Assembly: GCF_003473485.1 (NCBI RefSeq)
Contig: NC_053044.1
Span: forward strand, 10,118,501-10,182,500
Origin: Medicago truncatula
Lineage: Eukaryota; Streptophyta; Magnoliopsida; Fabales; Fabaceae
DNA length: 64,000 bases
Reading direction: 5' to 3'
Shown here: one piece after another, positions 43,030 to 54,472 of the stretch
Numbering within the stretch: the stretch's first letter is position 1
Layout of the letters: each line of letters begins with the position of its first letter
Program-made: the position numbers and the translations under genes
The notes under the pieces: generated by a model
Databases searched by the model: none
What the model saw: the letters and a program-made list of their open reading frames with translations, nothing else
Told to the model about the DNA's origin: nothing

Positions 43030-44520
43030 GCAATTCGCTTCGCTACATGGTACGGGTTCAGGTACGCGGTTCTTCACTCTCGAATAATTCGGTACTTGAG
43101 GAGGTATACACAGTCGATACGCTATGGGTTCGTGGTACGCTCAAATATAATATCGGTACACTGTTTTTGTAGAAAATATTCAATTAAAATTAGAATCTAA
43201 ACATGATGGAAAGTGATTTACAAACTTGATAAAAATTGGTTTACAAACGGTAGAACTAGAAGTACGACATCAGACACTTACACCTCTTTCTTTTAACAAG
43301 CTACAAGCCATGCCTTGTGGTGTTTGTTGGTGGGTCACTAGATATCACTTTCATTAAAGTGTTGTCTCTTCCCAGTGTCATTTAATTATTTTAAAGTTTT
43401 TATTATTTCATGATTTTTGTGTGCGGTACTCTGGTACTCTTCAATCATCGAATTCTGTGTGAATTATGGCCAAATTGGTTTGTAAAAGTACAGTGAACCT
43501 GTTCACACGAACCGGTTCGCGGTTCTCTCATCTAGGCAACGAATTCTGTTAATATGCCTCTGTTTAACTCAGTTCATACAGACATATTGGAGTGGAAATA
43601 TGAAAGTTCCACCCAAAATTAAAAATCTCGTTTGGTGCATTTGTCGTGGGTGATTTTCTACGAGCGCTAGACTTCATAATAATGACATGAACTCCTCAAA
43701 TACATGGAGATAAGTCTACCTCTTGAAGCCTAATTTATCATTTACACTTATATGATATCTCAAGATTTTGCCTTCTTTCCTGGTTTAAGGTTTCATATCA
43801 ATCGTACCTTCTTAGATCGAAAAAGAGATATAAGGGCTATGGCTATGGAAAGGGCCTCTCCTTAACTCTTCCCTATTTTAAAAGGGCCATTATAGACTTG
43901 GATTGGATGTACTGCTCCATTGTTTACCAATCCTTTTGTTGTTATTTAATATAGATAGTTAAGGAATACAATTAGCCTTTTCACAGTGTTTGAAATCCTA
44001 TTTATCGATATATATATTTATTTTTTTTGAAGAAACTATTTATCGATATGTTGTCTTCGAGTGCTCTCTGTGTTTGACTTGCCAACATGTTACATAATTA
44101 TGACATCAAACTTTTGGTTTCTTACTTGCTTTATTAGAATAGACATTCTGAAAAATGAAGTTTTAAATAACTTACATATGACTTGATCTGTCTTCTTTTC
44201 TTGTTTACTTCTAGTAACATTTGCATAAATGTTAGGTAAAGCCTGTGTTACTAAATTATTTTCGTAACAACTGAGAGATTTATTTGGTACAATTAAAAAA
44301 TGTTGCATATTTCATAGCTAATTCTAGCTAAGTCGTTGCCAATCTCTAGCAAACAACTAAAATACAAATTAAAAGCAAAGCACCTTGAGTAACGATCATG
44401 GCTTTGAAATATATTCCTAGTTAAATTCATATTACATACTTGTTCACGAATTGTTCCCCTGGTTACACATAGTAAGAACAATCATATAAGTAATTTTAAG
44501 ATAAAATGTTTCTACGATTG
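43030..44520. other. Intergenic DNA between the PPR remnant and the composite transposon
   Basis: 43030-43540 holds repeated 'ggtacgcggttc/ggttcgcggttc' phrases, probably a decayed repeat of unknown class. 43790-44230 resembles 31860-32330. No gene is supported. Confidence 0.45.
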
Positions 44521-44941
44521 ATAAAAAATAGGCTTAATTGCACTTTTGGATCCCTATCTTTTCAAAAGTTGCGGTTATGAACCCCTAACTAATTTAAATA
44601 CAAAACAGCCCCCTATGTTTTGATTCTTTGGCAGTTTTGAACCCCCAGTCCATTGTTGACTCGGTCAACGCTGACGTGGCACCCTAAGTGAGGTGCCACA
44701 CACCACCTTGTAACACTCATTAAAAATGTAACTAATTGTAGTGTTTTTGTAACATTTGTTGGGCTTTGTTGCGTTTCTTGTTGCAAAGTTTATGAAAAAA
44801 GTTTCACTTAGGTGTTTATAAAAAACTCAATAATAAATTTACTTTACAAAATATTAGAAACCCATTCTTGTTACTTTCCTCGTATTCCAAGTTTGTCTCA
44901 CTCTCGTCACTCCGATCAACTTCACCACCGTATCTCTCACT

Positions 44942-45059
44942 TTGCAGTCGTATCACAACCTTGCGCCTCTCATCTTGCCGCTGCATCTCTCACCTCGTCA
45001 GAGTATCTCTCCCTCTCGCAGATTATGGCATCTTCACCGTCGTATCTCACGATTCAGTA
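44942..45059 (+). other. Exon-like segment inside the composite element
   Basis: A CT-rich, less AT-rich stretch with an ATG at about 45025 (MASSPSYLTI), followed by 'ca/gtaagg', a good donor site. It looks like a captured 5' leader and first exon. I do not recognise its source. Confidence 0.4.
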
Positions 45060-45292
45060 AGGTAGATTCCATCACATATCTATCTAACACTATTCATTCT
45101 ATCCCATCGTGTTGTTGTATTAGGGGTTCTGATTTCCCTCTGTTTCATTCTTAGATGCTTGATCAATTAGATTTTAGGGGAAAATAGGAAAAATGATAAT
45201 AAATCTGGATCAGTTTATGTCTTATTTTATCTTTCTCCATCCTCAATTGCAGGTATAAGTATTTGATTTTGTTATATGTTTCTGATATATAG

Positions 45293-45392
45293 GCCAAGTT
45301 GATGACTATGTATGCTAAATGTGGGTGTTTGGAGAAAGGCACATAAAGTGTTTGATGAAATGCTTGTGAGGGATTTGTTTACTTGGTCTGCT
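45293..45392 (+). pseudogene. PPR gene fragment inside the composite element
   Basis: After an AG that could be a splice acceptor, the frame reads AKLMTMYAKCGCLEK. A one-base frame change follows, then AHKVFDEMLVRDLFTWSA. This is the PLS-class PPR pattern (KxxxMYAKCGxLExAxxVFDxMxxRDxxTWxA), different from the P-class remnants at 42.3 and 61.8 kb. It therefore did not come from those neighbours. Confidence 0.75.
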
Positions 45393-45949
45393 TGATACTA
45401 CATATGTGTAGCAGCATATACACTGTATTAAAGGTGTGTGATGATTTCAGTTTGTAATTACAAGGAATAGAACATAGAAATGAATATGCAACCATAGGAG
45501 ACCTTATTAGTTTTATATTGTTACATTTGTATTGTGATGTTGATCAGGTCATATAAGAAGTAGGTGAGTGATGTTGTAGGATGTGATTATGGGGCTCTAT
45601 ATTCTAGTTTTATATTGATTGTCTTCATGCAATATGCATGTTTCGCTATTTTATTTGATTATGTGTTTGTTGTGCAATGATGAGGCTTCAATGTGCATAT
45701 GTTCTAGTTACAATTGCATATCCACACTTGAACCTATTTTCTCATTTCAAGTTACTTAATGTTGTACAATTCAAAGCTTTTTGAACATCGACATCATCTA
45801 AATGAGCTAGTGTCTGCTCTCATGCAAAGAGTTAATATTAAGGACAGAGCACACCCTTCGTTTTTGGTGTGTTTTTGCTAGTACAAATTCTTCTACCTTG
45901 AGGATAGTACGTGTCTTTATTACTATACTGACCTTTTCCTCATTTACAG

Positions 45950-46260
45950 CTAATGGACGATGATGGTGATAGAACTGCTCTTGGAACATACTCTGCTTCT
46001 TGGCTTGGAGACAGTTGTAAACAAAGATGGGATTCTATAAAGGTTATTACTTATTTGTACGACTTTTCAGTTTCTGACTTTAAGTAGTTGCATATATGAA
46101 TTATTTGTGTTTGGCTGTTAATGGCTTGAAAGTTGAAATATAAAGGAACACATGTTCCAATTGCAATATTTTCTAGAAAAAGGAAGATTTCACTTCAGAA
46201 GCTACTGAGAAGGACCTTGAGCTTGAAGCTCAACCTGTTGAAACAAGGAGCATTATATAG
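45950..46260 (+). pseudogene. Two-exon gene fragment inside the composite element
   Basis: Exon 45950-46042 (93 nt, preceded by 'tttacag' and followed by 'gttatt') reads LMDDDGDRTALGTYSASWLG DSCKQRWDSIK. Exon 46177-46260 (preceded by 'tttctag') continues in the same phase with KKEDFTSEATEKDLELEAQP and ends at TAG. The clean splice borders and matching phase argue for a real captured gene end. I do not recognise the source protein. Confidence 0.55.
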
Positions 46261-47039
46261 CAGCATGTTTTATGCTCTTGCAACTAAAAGCCCGTGAGTT
46301 TCTATTCCTTCAGTTTGTAAATGCTGAATTGGTTGCTGGAAAAAATCGGAATCTAGTAATGTGAGGAAAAATCATTGTATTAACTTTGGATAATTATTTT
46401 CCTTCAGTTCTGTTGCTCAGTTTTGAGTGTTGTTTTGATTTTTTGGTTCAATAATATTTGGTTTTGCTGTTGTATGTTGGTTTGAGGTTTTTGATATCAG
46501 TGCAAGTTTGTCTATGTTGCTGCCTGTTTATTGACATTTAGTAGCAGGGTCTGATTTGGGCTCATATCAGAGGTGGCATTTTCTGGTTATAAGCTTGGGA
46601 GGATTTCTGGTTTTTATCTTGTGTCTCTTTACTAGTTTTATTGAGTTTTGGCTTAATAAGATGAAATCTATGGTTTTGTCTATGGTTTATAAATGATATA
46701 TCCATGGAGCTGAATTCTGTAGTTGTTGGAATTTGTTGCAGGTTCTTCAAAAGTAAAAGTCCTTGTGTTCAAGTTGTGGTGATGAAAGCTTAGGAGGCTA
46801 AATGATGGCATGCTTAAGGATTTTCTATTGCAAAAATTAGTGCGGCTATAGATGTGCACTATTTAGTGCAAAAATTAGTGCGGCTGTAGTTGTTGTGTTG
46901 CATTGTTCGTTTCCATTATGAAATCAAATTTCAAACATTTGTAACATATTTGGAGTTGTAAATTTGAATGATATTTGATCTTCTAATATTGGTGAATTCA
47001 AATATGAATGAAGTCTAAAGAAAGAATTATTTGGTAGAT

Positions 47040-47325
47040 TCACAATTTTTTATTCTAGACAATTTTGCGACACTTTTCCAACTTCTCAAAAATGATAAAT
47101 GCAACATTTTTTTAATGTTACTGGTGATTAAAAAAGCGTTACTATAGGCAACATTTTGCGACATTTTTTGAATGTTACATATAATGCTCTAAAATGTAAC
47201 TAAAACTCTTTAGTAACAGGGGCTTTACCTAACAATTGTTTAAATGTAACTAAATTTAATTAGTAACATTTTTTTCGATTTAGTAATAGTTTTCAAGTGT
47301 TACTAAATCTCAATTATGTTGTAGT
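47040..47325. mobile_element. CACTA-like terminus nested in the composite element
   Basis: Repeated 'gttactaaa/agtaacattt' motifs lead to the end 'attatgttgtagtg'. Read on the minus strand it starts 'cactacaaca' and continues 'gagatttagtaacacttg', matching the left end at 52739 ('cactactaca', 'agatttagtaacacttc'). The partner left end in the composite element, near 44698, is degraded or missing. Confidence 0.5.
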
Positions 47326-47489
47326 GACGTATCAATTTTTTTATTTATTTTTTGCCTTGGGTGTCCAAAACTGCCAAAGAATCAAAACATAAAGGACTGT
47401 TTTGTATTTAAATTAGTTAGGGGTCCATAACCGCAACTTTTGGAAAGATAGGGGTTCAAAAGTGCAATTAAGCCTAAAAAATAATGATA

Positions 47490-48380
47490 TCAGAATTCTA
47501 GAAGAACAGACTGCCACATGTTACAAAAGTGCTATACTACACTATATACAATTAGAAAATTAGCTACGAAAATACATAATGAAAACTTCCATAGAGAAAC
47601 TTCTGACAATTTACTTTTGCACTGCATCTAGAACTATGAAGGAACTGCACATGGATTATGTTACAAGAAGAAATAAAAACAGAATCAACAAATGAAAAGA
47701 GAAATAAAAAACAGAATCAACAAACTATAAGAACAAAAACACAAATTATCACCATTCATCTTATTCTCTCCAATCCTTAAGATTCTTCCTGCCATTTTGA
47801 ATCTAACAATATAGAGAAGTTTTTTTGCACTAGACCTCTACAATCATAACAATTAAAAGGGAAAAAAGTTTAGAGAACAGAGAAACCAAAAGAGTCAAGT
47901 TCATTAGTTCTGATACAATGTTCTTATCCAATATGGTGCAGTCATAAATATTACTAACATACTTAATATAGTAGCTCTTACAGTATAGATAAACAAGTTC
48001 AAAATTGTAAATTCAATCAAAGACGGAAGAAAAAAAAAATAAGAAATCTAACAGCATAGCAAAAACAATCTCAATAAAATGGTTCTGATACAATGTTCTT
48101 ATCCAATATGGTTCTGATACAATGTTATTGACTATAAGAAACAATCTGAATAAAATTAAAACCTTGAACAACATAATGTGCATTGGATGCCACAATCTAT
48201 TATAATAAATCATTGTAAAATATTAGTCTTAATCAATCTAACAACAGAATTATAGTTACCATGTTCTTTAATATCAAGACCAAAAAAGTTTAGATGAATG
48301 CAATTTTGTTATCAAGTAGTATATAATTTTAGTAACGAACATCTTCAATTAAACAACATGGATCCAACTAACATAGGCAT
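47490..48380. other. Intergenic DNA with short 'ggttctgatacaatgtt' repeats
   Basis: The phrase 'gttctgatacaatgttcttatccaatatgg' recurs in part at about 47908, 48080 and 48110. No gene or RNA is supported. Confidence 0.45.
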
Positions 48381-48383
48381 TTC

Positions 48384-48654
48384 TGTTGTGAATTCCGGTC
48401 TCAAAATCACACCAATACAAACTATGATTGTGGAGCAAAGGAAAGTAGTAACCAATATCAAAGTGAACACAAGCAATAATCAACAATAACAGCACCTAGA
48501 TCTAATCTAGGAATCAAAGTGAAAAGCATAGATCACAAGCACAAGATAAAAGGGAGAGAAGAGAGAAACAAACACAACAAATCGTGTCACGATTGCCAAA
48601 TCGTGTCACGATTTCTCTGCTTCCCATCTTTGCAATTTGAAGACATACACAACA
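48384..48654 (-). repeat. 3' LTR of the copia-type element, internally deleted
   Basis: Matches both ends of the 5' LTR. About 500 bp are missing after 'gagagaaacaaacacaacaa'. Confidence 0.88.
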
Positions 48655-49028
48655 TTCTCCACCTTGACTTCAAACTGATGATGATGTCACTTTAACCATC
48701 AACCACCAATCTCCCTTTTCTTTTCACTTGCACCCAACTACACCAAGTTGCTCCACAAGTCTACACCAAATCCTCTTCAACCACGGAACGTCTCCCGCTT
48801 CCTCGAAGATCACCTTGCATCCGATCACCCCTTGGTCTTTTAGGTAATCACACAAGCTACATCATACATTCTTCAAACCCCGGAATGCCTTCCATCCTCA
48901 TGAAGAATTCACATGCTCACAACTAGAGCATAAACAACCAAGGCCTCCATAGTCGTACCATTCCCGGTGTCATCAACTCCACCTTAAGTTGAGCTTTCTC
49001 TACCTCAACTTCCAAATGAGTACTTCCA

Positions 49029-49637
49029 CTATGCTTCCACCTTGCCTTCACTGTTTTCATCCGCTCTCAAGTCCTTGGACTTGGTCAACTCATTGGTTCT
49101 TAAAGCCGCTTGAACTTCTTCCAAGGTGACAGTGCCTTCTTTGCCATAGAGCATGGTATCCTTAAAGGATTCAAATGATCTCGGTAAAGCACACAACAAG
49201 AGTATAGCCTTGTCTTCGTCCTCAAGTTGCACCTCAATGTTCTCCAAATCATCAAGGATTTTGTTGAACTACGCCAATTGCTCCATCACGGTCTTTGAAT
49301 GCACCATCTTGAATGAGTAGATTTGTTGCTTAAGGAATTGCCTATGAGCCAAAGACTTGGTCATATACAACGGCTCCAACTTTGACCACGTAGATGCCGC
49401 GGTTGGTTCCTTCGCGACATCCCTCAAAACTTTGTCCCCGAGGCATAAGACAATGGCACTCCTAGCCTTGTCCACCATCTCGGTCTTCTCCGCTTGTGAC
49501 ATGGTGATTGGTAACGCACCTTCACCCTTCAAAGCTTTCTCACACTTTTGTTGTATCAACACCGCTTACATCTTCACCTTCCATAACCCAAAATCGTTAA
49601 TCCCGGTGAACTTCTCAATATCCCACTTTGAACCCAT
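49029..49637 (-). pseudogene. Copia gag fragment
   Basis: It begins with the ATG at 49635-49637 (MGSKWDIEKFTGINDFGLWK), the usual copia gag start, and stays in one frame for 203 codons. Two in-frame stops interrupt it, a TAA near 49566 and a TAG at 49269-49271. Recognisable parts are CLGDKVLRDV, TASTWSKLEPLYMTKSLAHR, QQIYSFKMVHSK, ILDDLENIEVQLEDEDKAIL and KEGTVTLEEVQAALRTNELT. It ends before the zinc knuckle. It would have formed the virus-like particle shell. The fragment at 16264 is a close relative. Confidence 0.88.
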
Positions 49638-49685
49638 GGTACTCACTAAACCAAATCACTCCTATGCCCCACGGTGGGCGCCAAT

Positions 49686-50462
49686 TGTTGTGAATTCCGG
49701 TCTCAAAATCACACCAATACAAACTATGATGTGTGGAGCAAAGGAAAGTAGTAACCAATATCAAAGTGAACACAAGCAATAATCAACAATAACAGCACCT
49801 AGATCTAATCTAGGAATCAAAGTGAAAAGCATAAATCACAAGCACAAGATAAAAGGGAGAGCAGAGAGAAACAAACACACCAAGAGATTGTTCACCCAGT
49901 TCGGTTCAAACTTGACCTACTTTGGAGGAGAGATTGAACTCTCCAATCCACTATCAATGAGTTCTTACAAAAAGATACAAAAGGGTTACAAGAAATTAGT
50001 TTTGACAAGTTCACAAAGAACAACCCTAATTTCTACCCTTTTCTCCCAATCTCACCAATGACCAAGACACTCAATGATTTTCACTCACCAAGGTGTTTAC
50101 AATATTTCCCAACCCAAGAGAGACTCTAATCAAAGACCCTAAACCCTAAAGTTTCTTCCTTTGATTTCCCAAGTTTCTCTCTCTTCCAACTCACTCTTCA
50201 AAATCTGCAAAGAACACTTATATAGCTGCCTTCTGCGTCAAAATCGTGTCACGTTTTTCCCCAATCGTGCCACGATTGATGCGTACGATCCAAGGTACGA
50301 CCAACCTTATCCTGAAAATCTTGTCCATCAAGCCAAAAATCGTGTCATGATTTCCCAAAATCATGTCACGATTGGACGCCCTGAAAACAGCTTTTAACAT
50401 TACCAAAATCGTGTTACGATTTCTCTGCTTCCCAACTTTGCAATTTGAAGACATACACAACA
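49686..50462 (-). repeat. 5' LTR of the copia-type element
   Basis: A 777-bp LTR with the ends TGTTGTG...CACAACA. It holds five near-palindromes of the form AATCGTGNCACGATT, at 50242, 50263, 50338, 50359 and 50407. Related repeats occur in the solo LTR at 18212-18960. Confidence 0.88.
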
Positions 50463-50469
50463 ATTTCAA

Positions 50470-52735
50470 TATTTATTTTCCCAAAATCAGTTGCCTTTCC
50501 TTTTTTTGACTTTCTTAAATTATTTTAGAGAAAGAAAAATAAACATTACGATGTTACTCATTAAGATATTTATCTCGGCCAGCGAGGGAATAAAACTATG
50601 CTAGTCATACTTAATCAACTTAATTAATGAATTACAATAGTATAGACCCCACCTGTGCTTTCTATAATTCTATTGTCTTTAAAGAAATCATGGGTAAGGA
50701 CTACGATGCATTCAAAGAAACACAAAAAGGAAAACAGAGTGATCATGAATAAAAGAATAAAGCTCTTATTAACTTTGAGTTTTTGAGAAAATTAAGGAAC
50801 CTTGTGAAACCAAAATGTTATGATTGATTAACTAAGATGTTAGGTGATATGTAGGGATGTTTTTGATGTTGTGTAAGAAAATGGACCCCTTATTTTGTTG
50901 AGAAATTTGAAATTAATCGATTTTGTGAAAATAGACGAATTTGGTTAAAATGAAGTTTTATGATCTGATAACATGCAAATGGCTTCACAATAATAGGATA
51001 TAATAAGAATGAATCAATGATGATTGGATGTTAAATATGATGAATGTCATGATGTGGTTAGTTGTCCGTTTTTTATGCAAAATGTGATTTTGAAACGTTA
51101 TTGTTTCTTCAGGTAATAATTGTTGATGATGATTATGATGATGATTCCTTTAGTGATTTTAACTTGATGGATTGACGATAACTTTCTTGATTGTAAGGAT
51201 GTAAATACTTGATAATGCAAAAAGTTGGTAAAAAAACATATTTATGGTGATTATAATGTTAATTGGTGAAGATATTATATGATGTGTAAGTTAATGTATA
51301 ATATAGTTTGGTGAGTTGTGCATTGTCGAATCTTTACTTCAAGTCTATGCATTCAAGTCATGTTAAGGTGGTATTTTGAAAAATGTAATTGGAGATGTTT
51401 ATTACATAGCTTCTACAGAACGTAATTGGTTGTTTTAATTATGTTGGTGGATTCAATTTGGTAAAATTATTTTCAAAATCCAATTGGTACCACATGCAGC
51501 TAGAAGAGTCTAGAACATTACATGCATTTGATAATTGTTACACTTAATAGGAATAACATTTATGCCAAAGAGTCTAAAACATTACATGCAAATCAATAGG
51601 TAGCTTATTAAAAGTAACATAGAATTATTTTTCACTTAATTGTTACACTTAATAGCAATAACATTTATGCCAAAGACAATCTGGTCTTTTATGATTACGA
51701 CATTTGCAATCCGCATTGGTTTCGCAGGGGGTGAAAGCTGTATTTCAAATAAGAATATAAATGAATGTTACAAGAAGGGGGTGTGAAAGATTTTATATAT
51801 GATAAATAAGAAACATTTAAATGGATGTGAAAATGGACTTACGATGTTGGCTAATTACAGCCAGAATTAGTGATAGGAAGATGATGAAAACATAAAGAAT
51901 TTTTAGAATTTCAGCCATATTATGTGTCCTTAAATTGCATGTAACAAACAAACAAATATTTGATCATTTTATATGTAAAACACCTCATGCTTTTTTAATT
52001 TTAATTAAATTTCTTTTAGCCCTTCTAGAATTGCAAGAGACAATTCATATAACCACCATTATTATAAGTGTCTCTTAGGTATATTAAGATGTCGCAATTT
52101 ATCTCGTTTATTTAAAGGAACAAACTCATAGCGTCACCTTCAATTGGTACATTTTATGTCTTGTGTTTAATTAAGATATTTGGATGAGAAGCAATTAACT
52201 CACAATAAATAATAGTCACGCTAAGGTTTAAATTGGAGTTAGGATCCTCTCTGTTTATAATTCTCTCTATTTTTTCTAATTGGTGAAACAAAGACACAAT
52301 TTGTTGTTGCTTTCATTCTTGGGTCTGAAAACACCATATCCTTCAATGTGAAGACCAATAACCAGTGTGAGTATTCAATACACCGCATCGATGGCAATTT
52401 TTTAACAAATGTACTATAGTGTCGACAAGGAGTAAACTTTATAAAATTCATCTTCAGAGGGATTACATGATTTGAACTTAACTACTACCTTTGTCAAAAA
52501 AACTTAACTACTACTATTGGCTGATCTTGCAAACAATTAATTTTAAAACAACGGTTGTTTACCAAAAATCAGGGTAAACACAAAGGACGTTGTACTTAAC
52601 AACTAGATTGATTTTATTTACTTAAGAGATATATTAAAAGGCGGCTAGGTCATGTCTGATTCAATTCTTTAAATTGTTTGGATAATTACTCGATTTTAAG
52701 ATATTTGATCAACATAATTTGGCCAATGTCTTTGG
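50470..52735. other. AT-rich DNA containing an LTR relic
   Basis: From about 50870 to 51510 the sequence shares ordered phrases with the LTR-like relic at 3833-6245 ('acttgataatgca', 'gcattgtcgaatctttactt', 'tggtaccacatgca'). The rest (51520-52735) holds no gene that I can support. Confidence 0.4.
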
Positions 52736-52738
52736 TCA

Positions 52739-53088
52739 CACTACTACATATATAAGATTTAGTAACACTTCAAAATTGTAATTAAATCAAAAACAATTGT
52801 TACTATTTAGATCTTGTAACATTTGACAAATGTTATGTAAAGCCCGTGTTACTAAATGATTTCAGTAACATTTGAGAGTAAAACTTGCAACACTTAAAAA
52901 TTGTTACTCATTTAGTAGCTAATTAGTAGCAAATTTGTAGCCAATCTATAGCTAACAGTTTAGGTTGCAATTGCAGAAATTCTGTTACATAAATGTTACT
53001 AATTTGAAGCTAATTAGTAGCCAATCAGTAGCTAACAGTTTTAATTGGAATTGCAGAAAATTATGCTGCATAAATGTTGCTGATAGTG
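52739..53088. mobile_element. CACTA-like element or terminus
   Basis: Starts 'cactactacatatataag', followed by repeated 'agtaaca(c/t)tt' and 'gttacta' motifs. A possible right end is 'gctgatagtg' at 53079-53088. No matching 3-bp target duplication was found, so the right boundary is doubtful. The family is the same as the terminus at 47325. Confidence 0.45.
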
Positions 53089-53099
53089 AAATCTGGGTA

Positions 53100-54400
53100 G
53101 ATCAATAGTAAAACACAAACAATTGATTCAATCTCAAATTCTTATTAATATTAAGATCACTATACACAAATTGAAACCAATTCCTAATATAGACACACTG
53201 TAGTTAAAAGCACCAAAAGTAAATAATACAGTCAGAAGAAAGACAGATGGGCCTGGCTCATTAAAAGGAAAGCAAAAAGTATAAATGTACATGAACTTAA
53301 CAAGCTAAACTAACAATATGTTGGGAAGATATACTTAATTAAAGTAATGCCTCCATCTACTTCCTTTCTGCAATGAAGAACTCCAAAATATATACTTAAC
53401 CAAGAGCCATTGTGCATCTATAATACGCACGAGGAGAAGGGTTTCTACGAGCGCTAGAGTTTGTGATAATTGCATGAACTAACCAAATTCATGGAGATAA
53501 TTACGAGGACTATCTGCATATCTTGGTCATGTGTCCCGTGTGTTTGCATAAGTTGCATGGAAATTGCACATACTAAGAACATCCACAATAGAGATACCCA
53601 TTTTTGCGGGTGCAGTTATCATGCATAAGGCATCCTTATGCACCCTGCATAAATCCCAGCCCATTAACCGGTAGCTCAACATAATTACTTCGTACACCCC
53701 AACCCATTTGTCATACACCTCCAAGTGAAACCAAACGAAACGAAATCAAAACAACACGGGAAGCATCACTCATCACCATTCAAACATCATCACCGTCATT
53801 CATCATCATCATCACCGTAAACGGAATCATCATCATCATCACCGTCATCGAAATCATCATTCATCGTCATCACAGAGTTCATCACCATTCAACATCACGG
53901 GAAGCATCATCACCATTCAAACGAAACAAACAGCAAAATGATGAAAACAAAACAGGTTCGAACTTATCATATATAATTTCTACGTCAAATATCTTGTGCT
54001 TTCAAGTAATCCCTTACTCCTTAAAGTTGTTAGGTTAGCAACAACTTAACCCTAAATTTTTGGCTCTAAAAATGCAGCATTTAATGCTAATGAGTTAACC
54101 TAAAAATATTTCCCTCCTAAGGCATTTGCAATTTGAATTTCAAAAATATTTTAAAAAATGCATCATTAATTGCTAATTCCCTCTAAAACTATGTTAACCT
54201 GAAAATCTAATTATTTATTAAAGAAAAAAGAGAGAGAAATTAGTGTGATTTGTTGAAGTGTGTTTTATAGTCTTTACATATTCTTATCATTTGAATTTCA
54301 AATGCAAAGGTTATAGTAACTATAAACTTCAATTAATGTCACCATTGGTATCCTCCACTAAGTGCGGCATAATTCCCATGCAAGTTCACGTTTTACAACA
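53100..54400. other. Intergenic DNA with a partial MITE and a CAT/ATC microsatellite
   Basis: 53618-53720 resembles the left half of the MITE at 9639 ('catccttatgcaccctgcat', 'ataattacttcgtacacccc'). 53750-53900 is a CAT/ATC-rich microsatellite. There is no supported gene until the small gene at 54473. Confidence 0.6.
53750..53905. repeat. CAT/ATC-rich microsatellite
   Basis: Interrupted runs of 'atcatc' with 'accgtcat' variants. Simple-sequence repeat. Confidence 0.85.
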
Positions 54401-54414
54401 CCAGAACTTTTGGA

Positions 54415-54422
54415 TATAAATA
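54415..54422 (+). promoter_or_regulatory. Candidate TATA box for the small gene at 54473
   Basis: 'tataaata' in 'cttttggatataaatagtca', about 50 bp before the proposed ATG. That spacing suits a short 5' leader. Confidence 0.5.
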
Positions 54423-54472
54423 GTCAAGCTAACACTTTGCGACCGCGCAACCTATTTCGCAGCAGATAGTTA

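Larger units (their letters stand above)
44531..47474. mobile_element. Composite MULE-like element with captured gene pieces (Pack-MULE candidate)
   Basis: About 2.94 kb flanked by a perfect 9-bp target duplication, TAAAAAATA, at 44522-44530 and 47475-47483. The outer inverted repeats start 'ggcttaattgcacttttgg' and end with the complement. The left arm runs to about 44700 and the right arm covers about 47350-47474. Inside lie an exon-like segment ending at a good splice donor near 45060, a PPR-like segment (45293-45392), two spliceable exon-like segments (45950-46042 and 46177-46260) and a CACTA-like terminus (47040-47325). I see no transposase, so movement would need help from an autonomous element. 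The alternative is a transposon with nested insertions rather than true capture. Confidence 0.75.
48384..50462 (-). mobile_element. Internally deleted Ty1/copia-type element with target duplication
   Basis: 2079 bp in minus orientation, flanked by ATTTC at 48379-48383 and 50463-50467. The 5' LTR (49686-50462, 777 bp) starts 'tgttgtgaattccgg' and ends 'gacatacacaaca'. The 3' LTR (48384-48654, 271 bp) has the same ends but lacks about 500 bp in the middle. The sequence next to the 5' LTR reads 'ttggcgcccaccgtgggg' on the minus strand, a primer-binding-like site. A purine tract 'aaggtggagaa' adjoins the 3' LTR. The interior holds only a decayed gag. Pol is gone, so it is non-autonomous. Confidence 0.9.
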
